DNA from: Puffinus mauretanicus
Lineage: Eukaryota; Chordata; Aves; Procellariiformes; Procellariidae
Direction of reading: 5' to 3'
NCBI GenBank assembly: GCA_023333565.1
Contig: JAJKFH010003762.1
Location: 248,001 to 312,000, forward strand
DNA: 64,000 nucleotides
Under the pieces are notes generated by a model, which saw only the letters and a program-made list of their open reading frames with translations, did no database searches and had not been told where the DNA came from. Positions within the stretch are counted from its first letter, which is position 1. Each line of letters begins with the position of its first letter. A program made the position numbers and the translations under genes. This document shows positions 12,899 to 26,600 of this stretch, one piece after another.

Positions 12899-13139
12899 TA
12901 TGGTATGGAATAGCCCATTGGCCAGCTGGGCCAGCCGTCCCCGCCACGCTCCCTCCCAGCCCCCCCGTGCACCTGGCAGGGCACGGGAAGATGAAAAGTC
13001 CTTGACTAGCGTAAACACTACTTAGCAACAACTAAAACATCAGTGTGTTATCAACATTATTCTCATACTACATCCAAAACACAGCACTATACCAGTTGAT
13101 AGGAAGAGAATCAACTCCATCCCAGCTGAAACCAGGACA

Positions 13140-13144
13140 ATGCT
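13140..13144. repeat. 5-bp target-site duplication, right copy (ATGCT)
   Basis: Matches 12557-12561 exactly and directly follows the LTR terminus. Confidence 0.85.
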
Positions 13145-16100
13145 AAGTCCCCCCAGGGACAGTATTCCACAAAAATACTGTGCTCAAGGAACTCCACGTT
13201 ACTGTTAATGAGTTTGATAATAAGAGCTGGTCACAGATCAAAGTCATACTCTGCTGCGTTTTGTACACAGATAATCTCTGCTTCGCACCTTTCGTAAACC
13301 ACAAATCAACAGATGGTGAGAACAAGAGACAGCAGAGATCAGTGAGGTAGGCAGTTCCATGGTACGTGGCCTGCTATCAGTGCTTTTTCAGGCATCACCA
13401 CAAAAGAAAATTTTAAAAGGGGACAAAAATATTTTCTTCTCCTTTGTAGGTGGAAAAAGTACAATCACTTTGCGTGGTGAAGTAGAGCTGAAGAGACAGA
13501 ACATTGATGCATTCCCTTTTGTTTGAAACCTCACCAAGTCAGCCACCACAAACATGGAACACCTAAGCGCCTGCGGTTCTCCTGTCTACTGGATGTGCAA
13601 ACTTCAAAGCCAGTGACCTAAACTCCTTTGTGGTGACCCATTTAGCTTACATTTATGGTGTTGTGCCTAATGATACTGTTCCAGTATTTCAGGCTCTATC
13701 CCTCTTTTAGGAAAAGAGAAGCACTAGGAAGGTTTTGTGTTAGGATCACCCCACAGAATTAAACACCCCCCAGGCTCTCACTCTTTCAGCCTTTTACTCA
13801 GAACCAGTCTCGTGCTCGTTTTAGTTCTGTTTTGCCCATACTCCTTTCTCAAGTCCACTTAGTGCAGAGGCTTCCATCAGCGATAGTGCTGCATTCTGTC
13901 TACACGCGCTTGTACAAGTGTGTGGGGCAGATAAGAAAGAAAAGTACCTAACGTGGATAAATACAGACATGTATAAAACGGAATGGCAGGAGGAGGGGGA
14001 ACAAAAAAAAGCTCCAACCCATCACAGATTGCGTACGTTTTGGGTAGTTAGCAATAGTGTGTACGCCTTTACACTGTTTGAGTGTTTTGTATGTTGAGAG
14101 GCTGTTACCAAAAGAGCACATCAGCTGGAGGCATCACTTCAGGCATCTGCCTGAAGAAGCTGTCAAGGGGATACCATCAAAGAGGACTGGACACTACCAC
14201 GAAAAAGGAAAGGGCTGGTGTGGGGTGTGTGGATGACTAGCAGGGAAGAAGGAAACTGGTTGTACTGGAGAAAGAGACTGCATTTCAAGAAAGAAAAGAA
14301 TCTGTGCATGGGATCAGGAGAACAAATAATTTTCCTCAGTTTGATTTAAATTTACTGAACGCCCTACAAGTGGATGAAAAACTCATGCAGGAGAATACAT
14401 ACAAGTAATCTGGAGTGGTTTTGGCTGGTTTCTCTGGATTTGTACCTCTCTTCTGCTAATTATAGAATAATTCATTTCTATACTTCTCCTGAAGTCTGCA
14501 TGTCTTTGAGCTAGTGGCGCAATGCCCATGAAGATGTGACCCTTCAAGTCAGCGCAGTGACAGGACAGCATCTTGGGAACCAGCAGCAGGGAATGGAGCT
14601 GAGGTTCCGCATCGCTGCTTCCTGCGGACAAAGCGTCGGTGCCAAGAAGGTGAGAAAGGCTGGAGCTCGCCACAGAGCTGGATCCTACTGCCAGAGCACA
14701 GCAGGGATGGAGGCAGGCAGTGCCACCAGCACGTCCAGGCACCCGGCGTGCTTCAACACACCCTCTCAGGGCATAGACAAACTGCTCTCCTCATGGGCAC
14801 AGCGAGCATAGTGCCCATCAGCAAGAGCAATTAGCCCATAGCTAATTGAACCTGCTGGTATCATTTTTCCTTCCCCTTTTTTTTCCTGTTATGATGGCTG
14901 ACGTTCACTATCAAATTTATGTAAAAACTGGGTGTAGCAGGTAAGATAAGATTGCCTCAAACACCTTAGTGCTTTTGAAAGAACCAAACCTAGAAGAGAA
15001 ATCTTACCTATGTACTTAGGGAGTTATAAAACATTACCTTTGTGGCTTTTGCTTCTTTTTACATGCAAACTAGAGTAACACCCTACTTTCTATCAACAAG
15101 TAAGCCTGAATTAACTGAGGGCATAACACCCTGGTTACCCTGAGCAAGTATGAGGGCAGACTATTGTCAAAATGTGCGGCTCTGTCTCTTTGGCAGCAGC
15201 CTGTGCTTGCGTCAGTACAGAGTGACTGCAGAATCACAGCCTCGGCTTTATTCATCTTCCCCAGACTTGTATTGTCTCATGGAGACAAAAGAGAAACTTC
15301 AGACCATGGCTTGAGGGCATGTCCTTATACCTTATCTTCACTTCCACAGCCCCATGTGTCAGTCCTATTGAATATTTTTATGAATAGTGTCATAATATCG
15401 TAATTTGGATCCTCAGTCTCAGGCCCTGTAACAAGAAGAGGAGCAAGGCTGTCTTGTACTACCTTGCACCTTCCCCAGATTACTCCCTTTTTCCCTGCAG
15501 TCACCGGGTTTCCACATCTTGGCTTTTCACCGACAAAAACATTAGCACAACCTGGAGAATTTCCTTTCTGTCTAAGAATGAAAAGCAATACAAAATATTC
15601 CTTTTTGTTCATTCCTGGCCCAAAGTTGACTTCTGTTCTCATCTTGTTACGGAAACAAAGCGCTAAACTAAACAAAAGGCAAAGGCATCATACCTTTCTT
15701 CCCCAGGACAACTCGGGTGTTGTCTCCTCTCAGCACTGACGTCCTCCAGGAGATACAACTGGCTCCAGGTGCTTACAATTCCTCTGGCTAATCATCTCCC
15801 TCTGGCATGGCATGTCCTATTACCTCCCTTGTGCCTTCCAACCAGAGGGCTTGTTTCTTTCATTGTAGGTTACATATAATAAGGATGAATCCAACACAAC
15901 TACTATTTAGGCTAAATAGAGATTGTGAAAAGTACACTCGGAAAATCCTCAGTAACGTCTGCTGTACTGCAAAACATCTCTTCCGTACAGTATGGTAAAA
16001 TAGGGATTCTATAATTGAGAGTTTAAGCAATTTCTAATGGTTCCAAAGAGAAATTTTTTTCCAGCAAACCTGGATATTAGCTGTAGGAACATAACAGATT

Positions 16101-18610
16101 CTGATTTTTATTTTTATTTCATTTTTCAAAAGACTGTCTCTCACCAAAATTATCATTACAGCTCACAACAAGCATTGGTCCTTGCTCATATTACGCCAAT
16201 CTTTAGGATTCTTGAAGTAAGCTTGGTATTATCAAGGCTTTAACTTTACTCAGGCTCACTGACATGAAAGGAAATACTTCTATGAACATGAGTGGGAGCT
16301 TGATCAGGGTTAATTAAAAAAGGCCAACAGTTGTGTGAGCTTTTGCTTTTAGTAGTGAAATAAACAGGAGGATAAAAATTGAGGAACACAGTTTGGGTAG
16401 TCTTAAAGTTTTAGGTTCCTGAACAAAAATCTTCTCACAGGATTTCAGCTTATATGGCCTAAGACAGAACGATAGAAAAATACTGTGCAAGCTGGAGGAC
16501 TTTTATGCTGACATAATGATTACATCGGGAATAACGAGTGAAACAAAAGTTGCAAAAGCTTGCAGATTCTAGCAGAGGAACTAATTTCAACAATAAGAGG
16601 AACCAAAACAGAGGAAACTGAAATAATTAGATTAGCTTAATTGTAACCATTTCTAAATAACGACAGGCATGGAAATGTTCAGTAATTTTGTAAGAGGAGT
16701 AACCTATGAATGGCAAAAAGCAGCGTTCTCTTTAATGCGCACAGCTGGCAAGAGAAGAGGCAACCTGTTCGACACAAATCACGTTCATTCTTCCTGCATA
16801 TTGCCTTAAAAATCCAGCCCCTTTTTCTTTGGTAAAGCTCTGGTTCAGGTTTTCGTTGTCTCACATGTCCACAACTGAAGCTTCCTCTTCCTGGTTTCAA
16901 CAAATCTACTTTCTCCCCCTGCATTTAACGCATTGCAGTAAAAATTATCTTGCTGACTTACCATCTCTATTCTATTTTCACGTACTCTGCATCCCTCATC
17001 TACCTCTCTCTTCTCCTATTGCATCAAACAAGCTCTGTACCTTGCTATTAGCCACTTCTCTCAAAGCACATGCTGGTCAGTACTCACTTGCAGCTGACCA
17101 AGAAGATAAGAGATGGCTCTCCAGCTGCTGGTGCTCTCCAATACTGCTCCTTCCTCTTTTATCACATTCCTTTTGCAAATGAAAAGCTTCCTGTAAAGAA
17201 AATCTACAAAGTCACATCAAATCTCTACTTAAGACTTACTGATGCCTTCCCAGGCACATAACACCTGACAGTGACTCATTGCCCCTCTGCTGTGGTTACT
17301 CCCTTTATACTTATTCCAAACTCTCAAGCTCAGCTGGATGCTACCTTTGGTTTTGCATCTGCTCATTTTCTTATCACGTACTCAGGTTACAAGATCGGTG
17401 AGGTGAGGGCTGGGCTTTGTTTCCAGTATGTGACTGCTTTAGAAACACTCCATTACAAGATGAGAGGTTAAGGCTTTCAGAGGTGTGTGCACAAGATCTC
17501 AGCTCGTGTAAAACCTGGGACATACGTGGCTGAAATCCAACTTCCTCATGTGCCCCAGAGAGTGCTGAGCCTGTGTTTAGTTTTGAAAACATGCCTGGCT
17601 TTTCCCTTCAGCTGGGATAAAGCAGTATGCTTCCTGGCCAGCTGCCTCGGGGAGGTGGGAACGGATCACTGTGATACCCTAGGTTAGAAAGAGCTCTGCG
17701 AGCAGTCACCCACTGATATCCTTTTGGATCATTCTACGAGAAACAAATAAAGTCCCTAAAAGGACCAGGGACAAAAAGTGACAGTGCTGCATTACAGTTC
17801 ACTTTATTAGGCTGATATGCCTAAGGTTTGGTTCCCTCTGACTGCCTTCAGTCATCGGCTATGAAAGCACTGCTGAAGCGCTGCAGGGTTCATCACAGTG
17901 AGAATCTCCTCATTGCACCTTTTTATTCATGAAGAATTGTCATGGGGCATCCACTTGAAAAATAAATAGTTGTGTAGCTGTACACAGAATAGAGCCTGTG
18001 CACCTGGTTTTCTTCCCAGAACCAAACTGCAGTCACCAATCTTGTCACCGAGGAAGATGGCCGTGCTGCGGAGCGTGACAGCAGGAACAAAGAATGACTT
18101 TTGTGGGATATGGAGGACCAGACTTCTGGGTAGCCTCAGCTCCTCCTTTTGCAGTCTTTTCAAGCTTTTGGGGCACATATTAAAGGCTGTCTGTAGATAT
18201 ATAGGCAAATTTGTCACCAGGAGAAAGTTGTCACATGACCAAGGCAAGTTTTCTAATAAAATTCAAGACTTTTAATTTAAGCATTCTCATCATTATTTGT
18301 GGAAGACTCAGTGCAGCTGCACAGCAAATCACTACTCATACATCATTCATTGACATCAGTAACTTTCAAAGAAACAGTGCCTTGGAAGATGCTCTCATAT
18401 CTCTTAGAAAGGAAATAACAAATACATGCAAGTAAAGACAAAAATACTAGGAAGAGTGCGTGCATGCTGCTTTGGTGTCATGATCACTAATTAGTCAGGG
18501 ACTGACAGTAGACAACACAACACTATGAAATCATAGAGGGAAAAATTGGGTAAATGGCAAGGCCTGTAGGTGTCTATTGGAAGTAGATTCTAGAATGTAC
18601 TTAAATTCTC

Positions 18611-18648
18611 TGTATGTGTCTGTGTGTGTGTGCATGCACACACATGTA
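18611..18648. repeat. (TG)n/(CA)n tract with a perfect 20-bp palindrome
   Basis: From 18621 to 18648 purines and pyrimidines alternate strictly. The centre GCATGC (18632-18637) is flanked by TGTGTGT and ACACACA, giving a perfect palindrome at 18625-18644. Such sequence can adopt Z-DNA or a small cruciform. Confidence 0.8.
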
Positions 18649-20657
18649 AAGCCATATCCTGTAAGGAAAGGAGGTAAGCAGAGAAAAGAAAAAGGCAAAA
18701 AAAGGCAGGAGGAGGCGTGGAGCAAAGCATCATTGCTGAAATGAAAAAGAAGTTCAAAAGTAAGAAAAGAAAGGCCAGCAAGAAAGGACTTGGCCATCAA
18801 GCAGCAAAGGCCGCTTCTCAACAAGCGGTGACAAATTGCTCAATATCCTTCCTTTCAGACTGAAAGGAACCGATGGCAGGGGGCATGGGGGAGCGGGAGA
18901 TATGGCCTGTACAGATTTGGCAGGGCCACAAGATCTCTAGTCCACCGCACTTGCACATCCAGGTCACTGCACAATGACACGCCGCTGACAGCCAACAAAA
19001 AGAAAACTATTTACTTCAGAGATTAGCCCTGGAAAATGGGAACGACCATCCAGGACCCAACGGCCTACGACAAAAGTAACATCATTTCTCGTTACTGGAC
19101 TCTTTCACAGAGTAATGAATCTTTTCAGAAAGCTTCTAGGCAGCGGACTCTTAGATTCATCTCCCCTTGTCCCCGCTGACCAGTCTTTCACTGGGCAAGC
19201 AGCCCGAGTCGTCTGAAAGAGCGCGGCCTCTCAGAAATCATGGGCTGCTCAGGGTGAGTGAAGGTGGCAGAAGCAAGCTCCTGCAGTGCTGAATCCTGCC
19301 TGACCTCCGAGGAGCCGCTTCATTTATAACAGCCTCCTCTTCATTTTCTGCGGCTTAACTTATCATAGTGCATTTCTTGCTTACGAACATTTTAACACTG
19401 ACATTATATTGCAATGTTAAAATTGGAATGTCATTTCAGGAAAACCTATAGCCACCCTTGAAGGAGAAATATAAACTACAACAAATAAAGAAGTCAATAT
19501 GAAAAACTTCTTGGTAATAATATAGAGATATCTGTAAATAATACAAATACAGGTTTAATAGAAAATAGTCACACACAGAGATCGCTGAGAAAGCTGATAA
19601 GGGAAAAAAATGTGAGGCTATACATATAAATACTGAGGAAGAACAAGGACCTTATGACGTGACATGCTCAGAAAATATGGATTCTAAGCATACCTCTATA
19701 GTAGTGAATTTGGTAACACCTATATTAACCCATTATAAGGAGTTTCCCTCTTTCCAAAATATCTCTCCAGTAGTTACCATTTCCCACAAATCTGTTGCTT
19801 TCAATGATCTAAATACTAATCAAAACACAACACTACGGTACTTCATGAAATTGGCCCAAATGCCACAAATAGGTAGTATTTGGAAAAGGAATTTGTTATG
19901 AAAAGCTCCCTTCCCACATCCTCTTTTGTCATTCAGTTTTACCTTTCATGTTTAGTTAGAACTTCTCAAGATCCCTCTTTCTCTCGCTGTCAAAATAAAC
20001 AACGAAAGATTGCATGTAAATTTTCCAAAGGCTTTATCAAAGGATATTTCAGGTCATTTTTTAGGGAAAAGTGAAATCTTCTCTTTATGCCCTTAAAAGC
20101 TGGGCGCCTGGCAAGATATAGCTGAACACCCGGGGCCTGGTCAGTGCAATCACTTACATTTTCAGAACAGGTTATGATTACAGTGCCCTAAGGTTAGCAA
20201 CCAGCACGGAAAGCATCCACGAGTGCTTTGTACTGCGGTCCAAGGGGCAACTAATGGCAGCCTGCCGGCTCAGCCTGAGACCCAAAGCCAGGGCAGGTCG
20301 AGGGGCAGTGCTTGGGTGCCCACCCCAGTTCCCAGGCAGGTTTTGAGTGTTGGGCTCTGCTTAGCAAGTAGATTTACTCCTCTGTGTTCCACAGAGAGCA
20401 GAGGCTGCAGCTGTGCTGCTGAAGTGTTCCACATAAAATAAGGCACCATACACGGGGCAAAATTCAGGAGTCACTGGGGTCAAGACCACCTTTTGTCGTC
20501 TTTTCAGTCAGCTAGAGAAGACATCCAGAATCCCCTCTGCTGCATGACCCAGACTGAGGACTCCAGCATCAGTGACAGTTAATCCCCCTTTTATCTGGTA
20601 CCTTTAAAGGCTGCATCAACCCTGACATTTCTTGGCATTTCTTTCTCACAATTAGAG

Positions 20658-20693
20658 ATTTCTTCTTTTTTTTTTTGCTTTTCTTTTCTTTTC
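20658..20693. repeat. Polypyrimidine low-complexity tract
   Basis: Almost only T and C, with a T-run of about 11 and one interrupting G. No acceptor AG with an open downstream exon follows convincingly. Confidence 0.7.
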
Positions 20694-23600
20694 AAACCAG
20701 CTGAACTGGAGATAGGTCTCCATTTCAAAATGTGGCTACCATTAGGGCTGTGTTTCAGTGCAGGAAAATATAATATACCTCTGCACTGTACCACTGCGTA
20801 TTGTTTAATTCTCTGAATGGCCAAGAGGCAGACAGCAGTAAAAAAGATCAGCTGCACAAACCCAGTAGTGACACAAGTTGCTTAAGTGGAGCCCTTCCGA
20901 CCGATATTTTTCTCATGCTTTCTGATTTTGCTTGTCACCCAGGACAGGCATCTTAATAGTACAGACAGGCTTTAATATGGTATAATCCATGTACTCCAAA
21001 TTGTCTCCTGGAGCTATCCAGGAGGTTGTTAAGTGATAGGATCATTAAAAGAGAGTCACAGCCTCATACAAGATGGAGCGCTGGGGAATATCAAGACCTG
21101 GGGACTGACTGAGAGTCCTCCCTGACCCAAAAAGCACAATAGCAGGTGAGCGGAGAAATGAAACTAAAGAGTATCCCAGATCAGCCCCTTCCTTATTTTG
21201 ATCTCTTTAGTTGAATCACCTTGACCATAGGCCAGGCCTGATAAATAAACCAGCTGACTCCTTTATACACGCAAGTGGGAATTCAGTGGCTGAAGCAAAG
21301 CCCAGAACCATGCTCTAGCTTAGACATTGCCAGAAGAAACCTGGGTGCTCCAGGCCTGCATTGCTGCCTGCAGCACTGAACGCAGCAAGGACAACGCACC
21401 AGCAAACAGCTCGGGGGAGAATTAAACAGCCTCTTCACTTTGCTTGGGATATAGGTTTTACCTGTCTTACAGGAATTCAAGGCTTTACTGGCAGACAAGA
21501 CACCTGTGTCCCAGCCAGATTCTCCATAACAGTTTGTGTTGGTAGATTGAACACAGAAAGTCACCATGCTTCACAGTGGATAGAGCTATTATGGATCCAA
21601 AGCAAAGGTAAAGGAAGAGCTGGGAAGAGCTTGAAACAGTTCCACCCTAAATAAAATGAGATGAATCGTGTCCACTGCTCATGCAATTGTTCTCTTACTG
21701 CTAGGGCAGCTTTCAAATTCAAAGGCCATCCTTTCTGAACCTCCAACTCATGTAACCAGAGAGCCACTGGACAGATCTCTGTTCCTTGGAGTGCCTAGAG
21801 AAAGAGAAGGACATGCCTCTGTAAGACAGATCTCAGCTGAATATGCAGCTGGGATCTAAGGCAGCTTTCCAATACTGACCTTTGGTTGTTCCTTTTCTCC
21901 TGCAGTCGGTGGGACTCACCCAGCAGACCTGCTCTGACACTGCCCTACTGCATTTGAACTGCATGAGAGAAACCAAAGAGCTATCTTGGCTTAGGAAATA
22001 CTCCAAATCAGTTTGAATGCCCACAACAAATTATAAGCAGATATGCAAAGAGATAATACTTAATAATGTATAGCCTAAACTATGGGTTTTGTAAGATTAA
22101 CAGAACGGGGTGGCTACATGAATTCAAATATCTCTTCCCAACACATCAGAGCCTGATAAACAGAGGAGCAGGCAGAGAAGGGACAGTGCCTAAATTTTCT
22201 TTCCGCAATGGCACTCAAATTACAACTCCTGTCACTAACATGCGAGAACAACGCTAGCCTGTGCAAACTCGAATTTTGAACACAGAATAGGTTGTAGAGT
22301 TTTGTTTTGTTCTGCTTTTTTTTTTTTTAAAAAACATTTCCTCAGAATACTGAGCTATTCTGAAGTTTGGCTGGCAATTTATCAGCAGAAAAAAAACCCC
22401 TTTTCCTCAAAGGATATAGTCAGGGGACATTTACCATGGGAAAATACGGTTCTTTTTTTGGTAACAGATCCAGCAGCACACAGCGAGTCAAAAGGGAACT
22501 CTGTAATCTGGGGATGAGAAATGGGGATGCCTAAGCAACGTTACCTCCTCTATCTTGACTTAAGATATTCTTCACCCTGCACTGCACCTATAGGCAGAGT
22601 AAGAATCTCAATTTTGGTAAGTGCTGCAGGATAAAAGCTCGGCACCAGGGGGCATTCTCATGACTTGAGGTGGACTCCCGGTCTTCCAATGCTGGAAGCA
22701 GTTAAAGCTACAGAAACAGTAAGGAACAAGTGGGAACCATTCCCCGCAGAGGCCGGAGCCAAAACAGTCTGCTGGCTAAGGCTGAAGAAGAAAGATGCTA
22801 ATCCTGTGGCCTCAAAGGTTTTTGTGGTTCTCCAGCTTCTCTACATGGCATTAGGCAGACTGAATAGCAACACCTACAGCATGAGCTCTGCCAAGACCTC
22901 AAGAGCACTTACTATTACGTATTTGTCACTGCAGGTCCACAGCCAGTAACGCCAGGGCTGCGCATGATCACCCAGCAGTACTAATTTGATCTGGATCAGG
23001 CCATGGTATTTTTGGCAGATTAGCCAGAGTACACGCCACAGAGTGCTTTTTATGCTGGTTTTGTGAGAATAAGCAATACATGATCTGACATAAAGCATGC
23101 TGGTACAACATTAAGCTATTGAACCTACTGCTTTTAAACAAATCTGAATTGGCAGGGTGAGTTTACACTGGATCACTGCTGTGTGCCGTGCAGCCAGAAC
23201 CTCTCCGATCCCAATTTAGAAGTTCTAAAGTTGGATTTACTATATAATCAATAGATGACCTCAGCTGAGCTCTTTAAAATGAATCTGCTCAATGCACTGC
23301 ATGCCATCTGGTACACTGCTACTAACTACGTCAGTAGAGAAGTGTATTTCAACGACAGCTGGAATTTCCCTAGCCCCTCTCCCTCTTGCTTCAGCAGTAG
23401 ACAGAATTCCAGTAGGGTGAAAAAAGATGAGCATATGGCTAAACCCATTACTGACATTCTTATAGCATTTAACTTCTGTCCCTGGGCTTGTTTAAATGCA
23501 ATTTGTGGTGCACCTTCTCTTTTTCCCAGCAAGGACCGCTGAGACGGAACATGTACACAGGCTAAAGCTGAAAGAGATCCAGTGGAAAAAGAGGGATGCA

Positions 23601-26600
23601 AACTGAGGATGCATGTGTCTAGGGCCAGGAAATATTCTATGGAAACATCATGCCTCATAGGAAGATAAATATGCAGCTGAGAGGCAATGATGTAAGAGTT
23701 ATGGGAAACAGCAGTTCTGGGACCCGTTACCACAGCTACCCCAAGAAAAGAAAACAGTAATTCATGTTATGAAGCAATGGTAATGAAGGGGAGGTTGTTC
23801 ATGGTGTGACTAATGCTTGCAAAGATACTCAGTTCACATGCGCACAGGCTACAGAAGCTGGCTGCCATTCTTGCAGCCAGGGTGTATAAACAATGGGTGG
23901 TTGATTGCAGCTGACATGTAATCTCAGGAGAACTGATAAAGCAGCAATATTAGACTCAATAATTAGATGGAAGAATTAGCCTCATTTTGAGGCTAAACAG
24001 CAAATGCAGTTGCCAATAAGAAATCTCAGAAAAGCAAGTCGTGCCATCATTTAAAACATAGTATGGCTGATGTACAGAATATCAATCATAGCTGGCCAGC
24101 AGGGCAGGGCAAACCACAGGCTTGAATATTGAATTAAGTACCAGATTTCATTTGAAATACAAGGTGGAAGAGAATAGTAATCAGGAAGTCTCTGTTCTCT
24201 CCCAAAGAAGATCTCTCTAAAAAGCATTTATTATTTTAAGGAGAGAGTCTTCAGGACAGCAGACTGAGTTTAGAAGCAGACCCCTCGGTGTCTATCAGTC
24301 AGTCCATCCCAGCCTGCCCAAGCACAGGATTCACAACATGGAATTGGGCAAGCCCAAGCAGAGCTGCAAGGAGGAGCCACTGAAACTAACAGCAAATGCA
24401 TCACAACCTTTTCTCCAAAGCTGGTGTCAACCCAAAGCCTCTGAGCAGTGTACTGTAAATAACTGAGGTCAGTCGACCTGACCAAATAAGCCTTCCTACT
24501 TCATATACCTGCGGCATCTGCAATGTCAGGCAGAGTTTCTATTGTGACAGAAGATACAAATCAGACATTCAAACCTTTGCCACATCACCGGGTACAATTA
24601 TTAACGGAAGACAGGACCTCAACGGCCTGCCAAGGGACCCCATGTCAACTGAACCAGATCCAGAGAGACTCATTGTCTTAAACATCACAGCACTCCCACC
24701 TGAAGAGAGGAGAGGTCACAAAAGAAGGCGCCAAGATGTGACAACTATTAAATGTGCTGGGAATGGAATATTAGACTGAATATTCACAGGCTGCACCTGA
24801 GCAGAAATGAAATCCCCTAAACATTAGATATCCTTTGAGGAGCTAAGAGCCATTAAGTATATACTCACAAGACTCAGCTACTGCATAAGACTCAAGCAAC
24901 TTGTGAAGCTTTTAAAACAATTGGTTTACAATGAATGCTGTAAGGTAAGAAAAGACTCAAGACCTGGAATTTGTAAAACAAAGTAAAAAACCATGCTATG
25001 AGCAAGACACCAATTTTGAAGTATTACATCCTTTACAACTACAGCAACAGTTCTGTGCCCCAATAGGAGTCCGAGGAACAGCAGCACTGATGTAAATCTA
25101 ATGGTCTATAACACATATGAGTAGACAGACACACAAATGTGCACGGGTGGAAAAGTAGATATAATCTACGCTCTTGGGCGTGGAGCAATTCTTTTGCAAG
25201 ATAAAGTGGATACATGGTCTGCTCACATCAAAACATCACAAGTGCACCGAGCAGAGACAGTGCATGTTGTAGCACTGGGTGTAGCACAATGACAACGGGG
25301 CAGTTCACTAACCGCAGCCGACGTGCATGGCAGGCACTGTTTCCAGGGACAAGCACTACACCCAGATGTGCTGCTAAAGGCTGTACAGAACTGTAAGCAC
25401 TCTCTCAACATATAACAATATCTCTCCATTGGGCTTTCACGGAGCCAAAACACATTCCAGGGTTGGCCATGCTGTCAGGAGTAAGTGCCACAAAGACTGC
25501 CCTCTGAGGAGTAAGTAGCTGCCTAAGCAAGGTAAAATTTACTTAAAAGGGATAAAATATAATCCAGAAAATTATGGGTTGGTTACTTCCTACTTGGGAC
25601 ATCAGCCACTTTTAGGCACATCACCAACAATACTGGACTCAAGACTAACCAGTAATTCGTCTCAAAGGAGCAAGGGCATAGTACCTGCCCTATTGCCAAT
25701 TCTTGAATTTCGTTGTTTTTAAGTTCACATTGTTATCCCAACTATAATTTATTAGAAGAGGCACTCCCATTTCCTTCCTGTATTTATCATGAAGAATCTG
25801 CAAAAGAGGAAGGTGGAGTATCTCAATTGTAGCAGTGGGCACATGTCTCATCTGAAAGAGGACTAAACCCAAGACAAACTTTCCACTGTTCTTTCAGGTC
25901 ACTTACATGATTTTTGAAGTACATTTTTTCCCAGTTGATCCCGACAAGGTATGACAGTAAGGTTTTTAAAAAGCTTTCCCAATAACATTTTATAGCAGAG
26001 CTGTCCAAGACAAGAAATGGCACATTAGTGATGCAAAAAGCTTCTAACTCAGTGAAATGCTGTCCTACAAAACATTCCTTCTTTTATTTTTTCCTCCAGA
26101 AAATAGCCTCTGCATCCTTTCTGACTCTTTATCGGTCTTTTCCATTTCAAAGTCCATTTATGCAAGGTATTTGTCAAAGCTTGTTTACTTGCTTGCAATC
26201 CATGGAAATATTATGTGCTATTAAAATCAGGTCAACACTGATTTAATAGTCTCTCTGGGAACTTTTATGTTTGGTATCAATCTCTGCCACTGTCTTGCAA
26301 TAGTAGCCTTGTTTAAGACAGTGCCTGAGGCCAAAAAGGAAAGGAAAGCTCTTTACCCCTGAGACATCTGGAGTGGAGCCTCCCCCACCCTCTCCGGAGT
26401 TCTTTGCGGTGATGGTGAGGAGAGATGAATGAAAGGAATGAAAGAAATGTTAAGGAGAGGCACTGTTTTTTGCTTACATAGTTTGGTCAGTCCTGCAATT
26501 TAAACCAGAGCAAACCATCTATGCCCAAACTGGGCACAGAGGTGAGGGCATTTACTTTTAGAACAGCAATTTCCAGGCTTGGGGTGCAAAGGTAGCCTAG

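Larger units (their letters stand above)
12562..13139 (-). mobile_element. Solo LTR of an avian ERVL-type endogenous retrovirus, minus strand
   Basis: A 578-bp LTR read on the minus strand, opening TGTCCTGGTTTCAGCTGGGA and ending in ACCACGACA. It is flanked by perfect ATGCT duplications, so both ends are intact. In LTR order it has a U3 with a TGACGTCA octamer (12891-12898) and a TATA-like CATATAAG (12876-12883), then an ATTAAA poly(A)-signal-like hexamer (12690-12695). No gag, pol or env sequence lies beside it, so it is a solo LTR left after recombination between the two LTRs of a provirus. The plus-strand LTR at 42537-43072 is the same family. They share the U3 and the last roughly 60 bp but differ strongly between the TATA region and the poly(A) signal. 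The ERVL assignment rests on the 5-bp duplication and general resemblance to common bird LTRs, not on a search. Confidence 0.9.

Noticed and set aside
18515..18560. Possible reversed CR1 tail around ATGAAATCATAGAG
   Set aside because: The characteristic GGTTGGAA-type block does not follow. The match is limited to a few bases.
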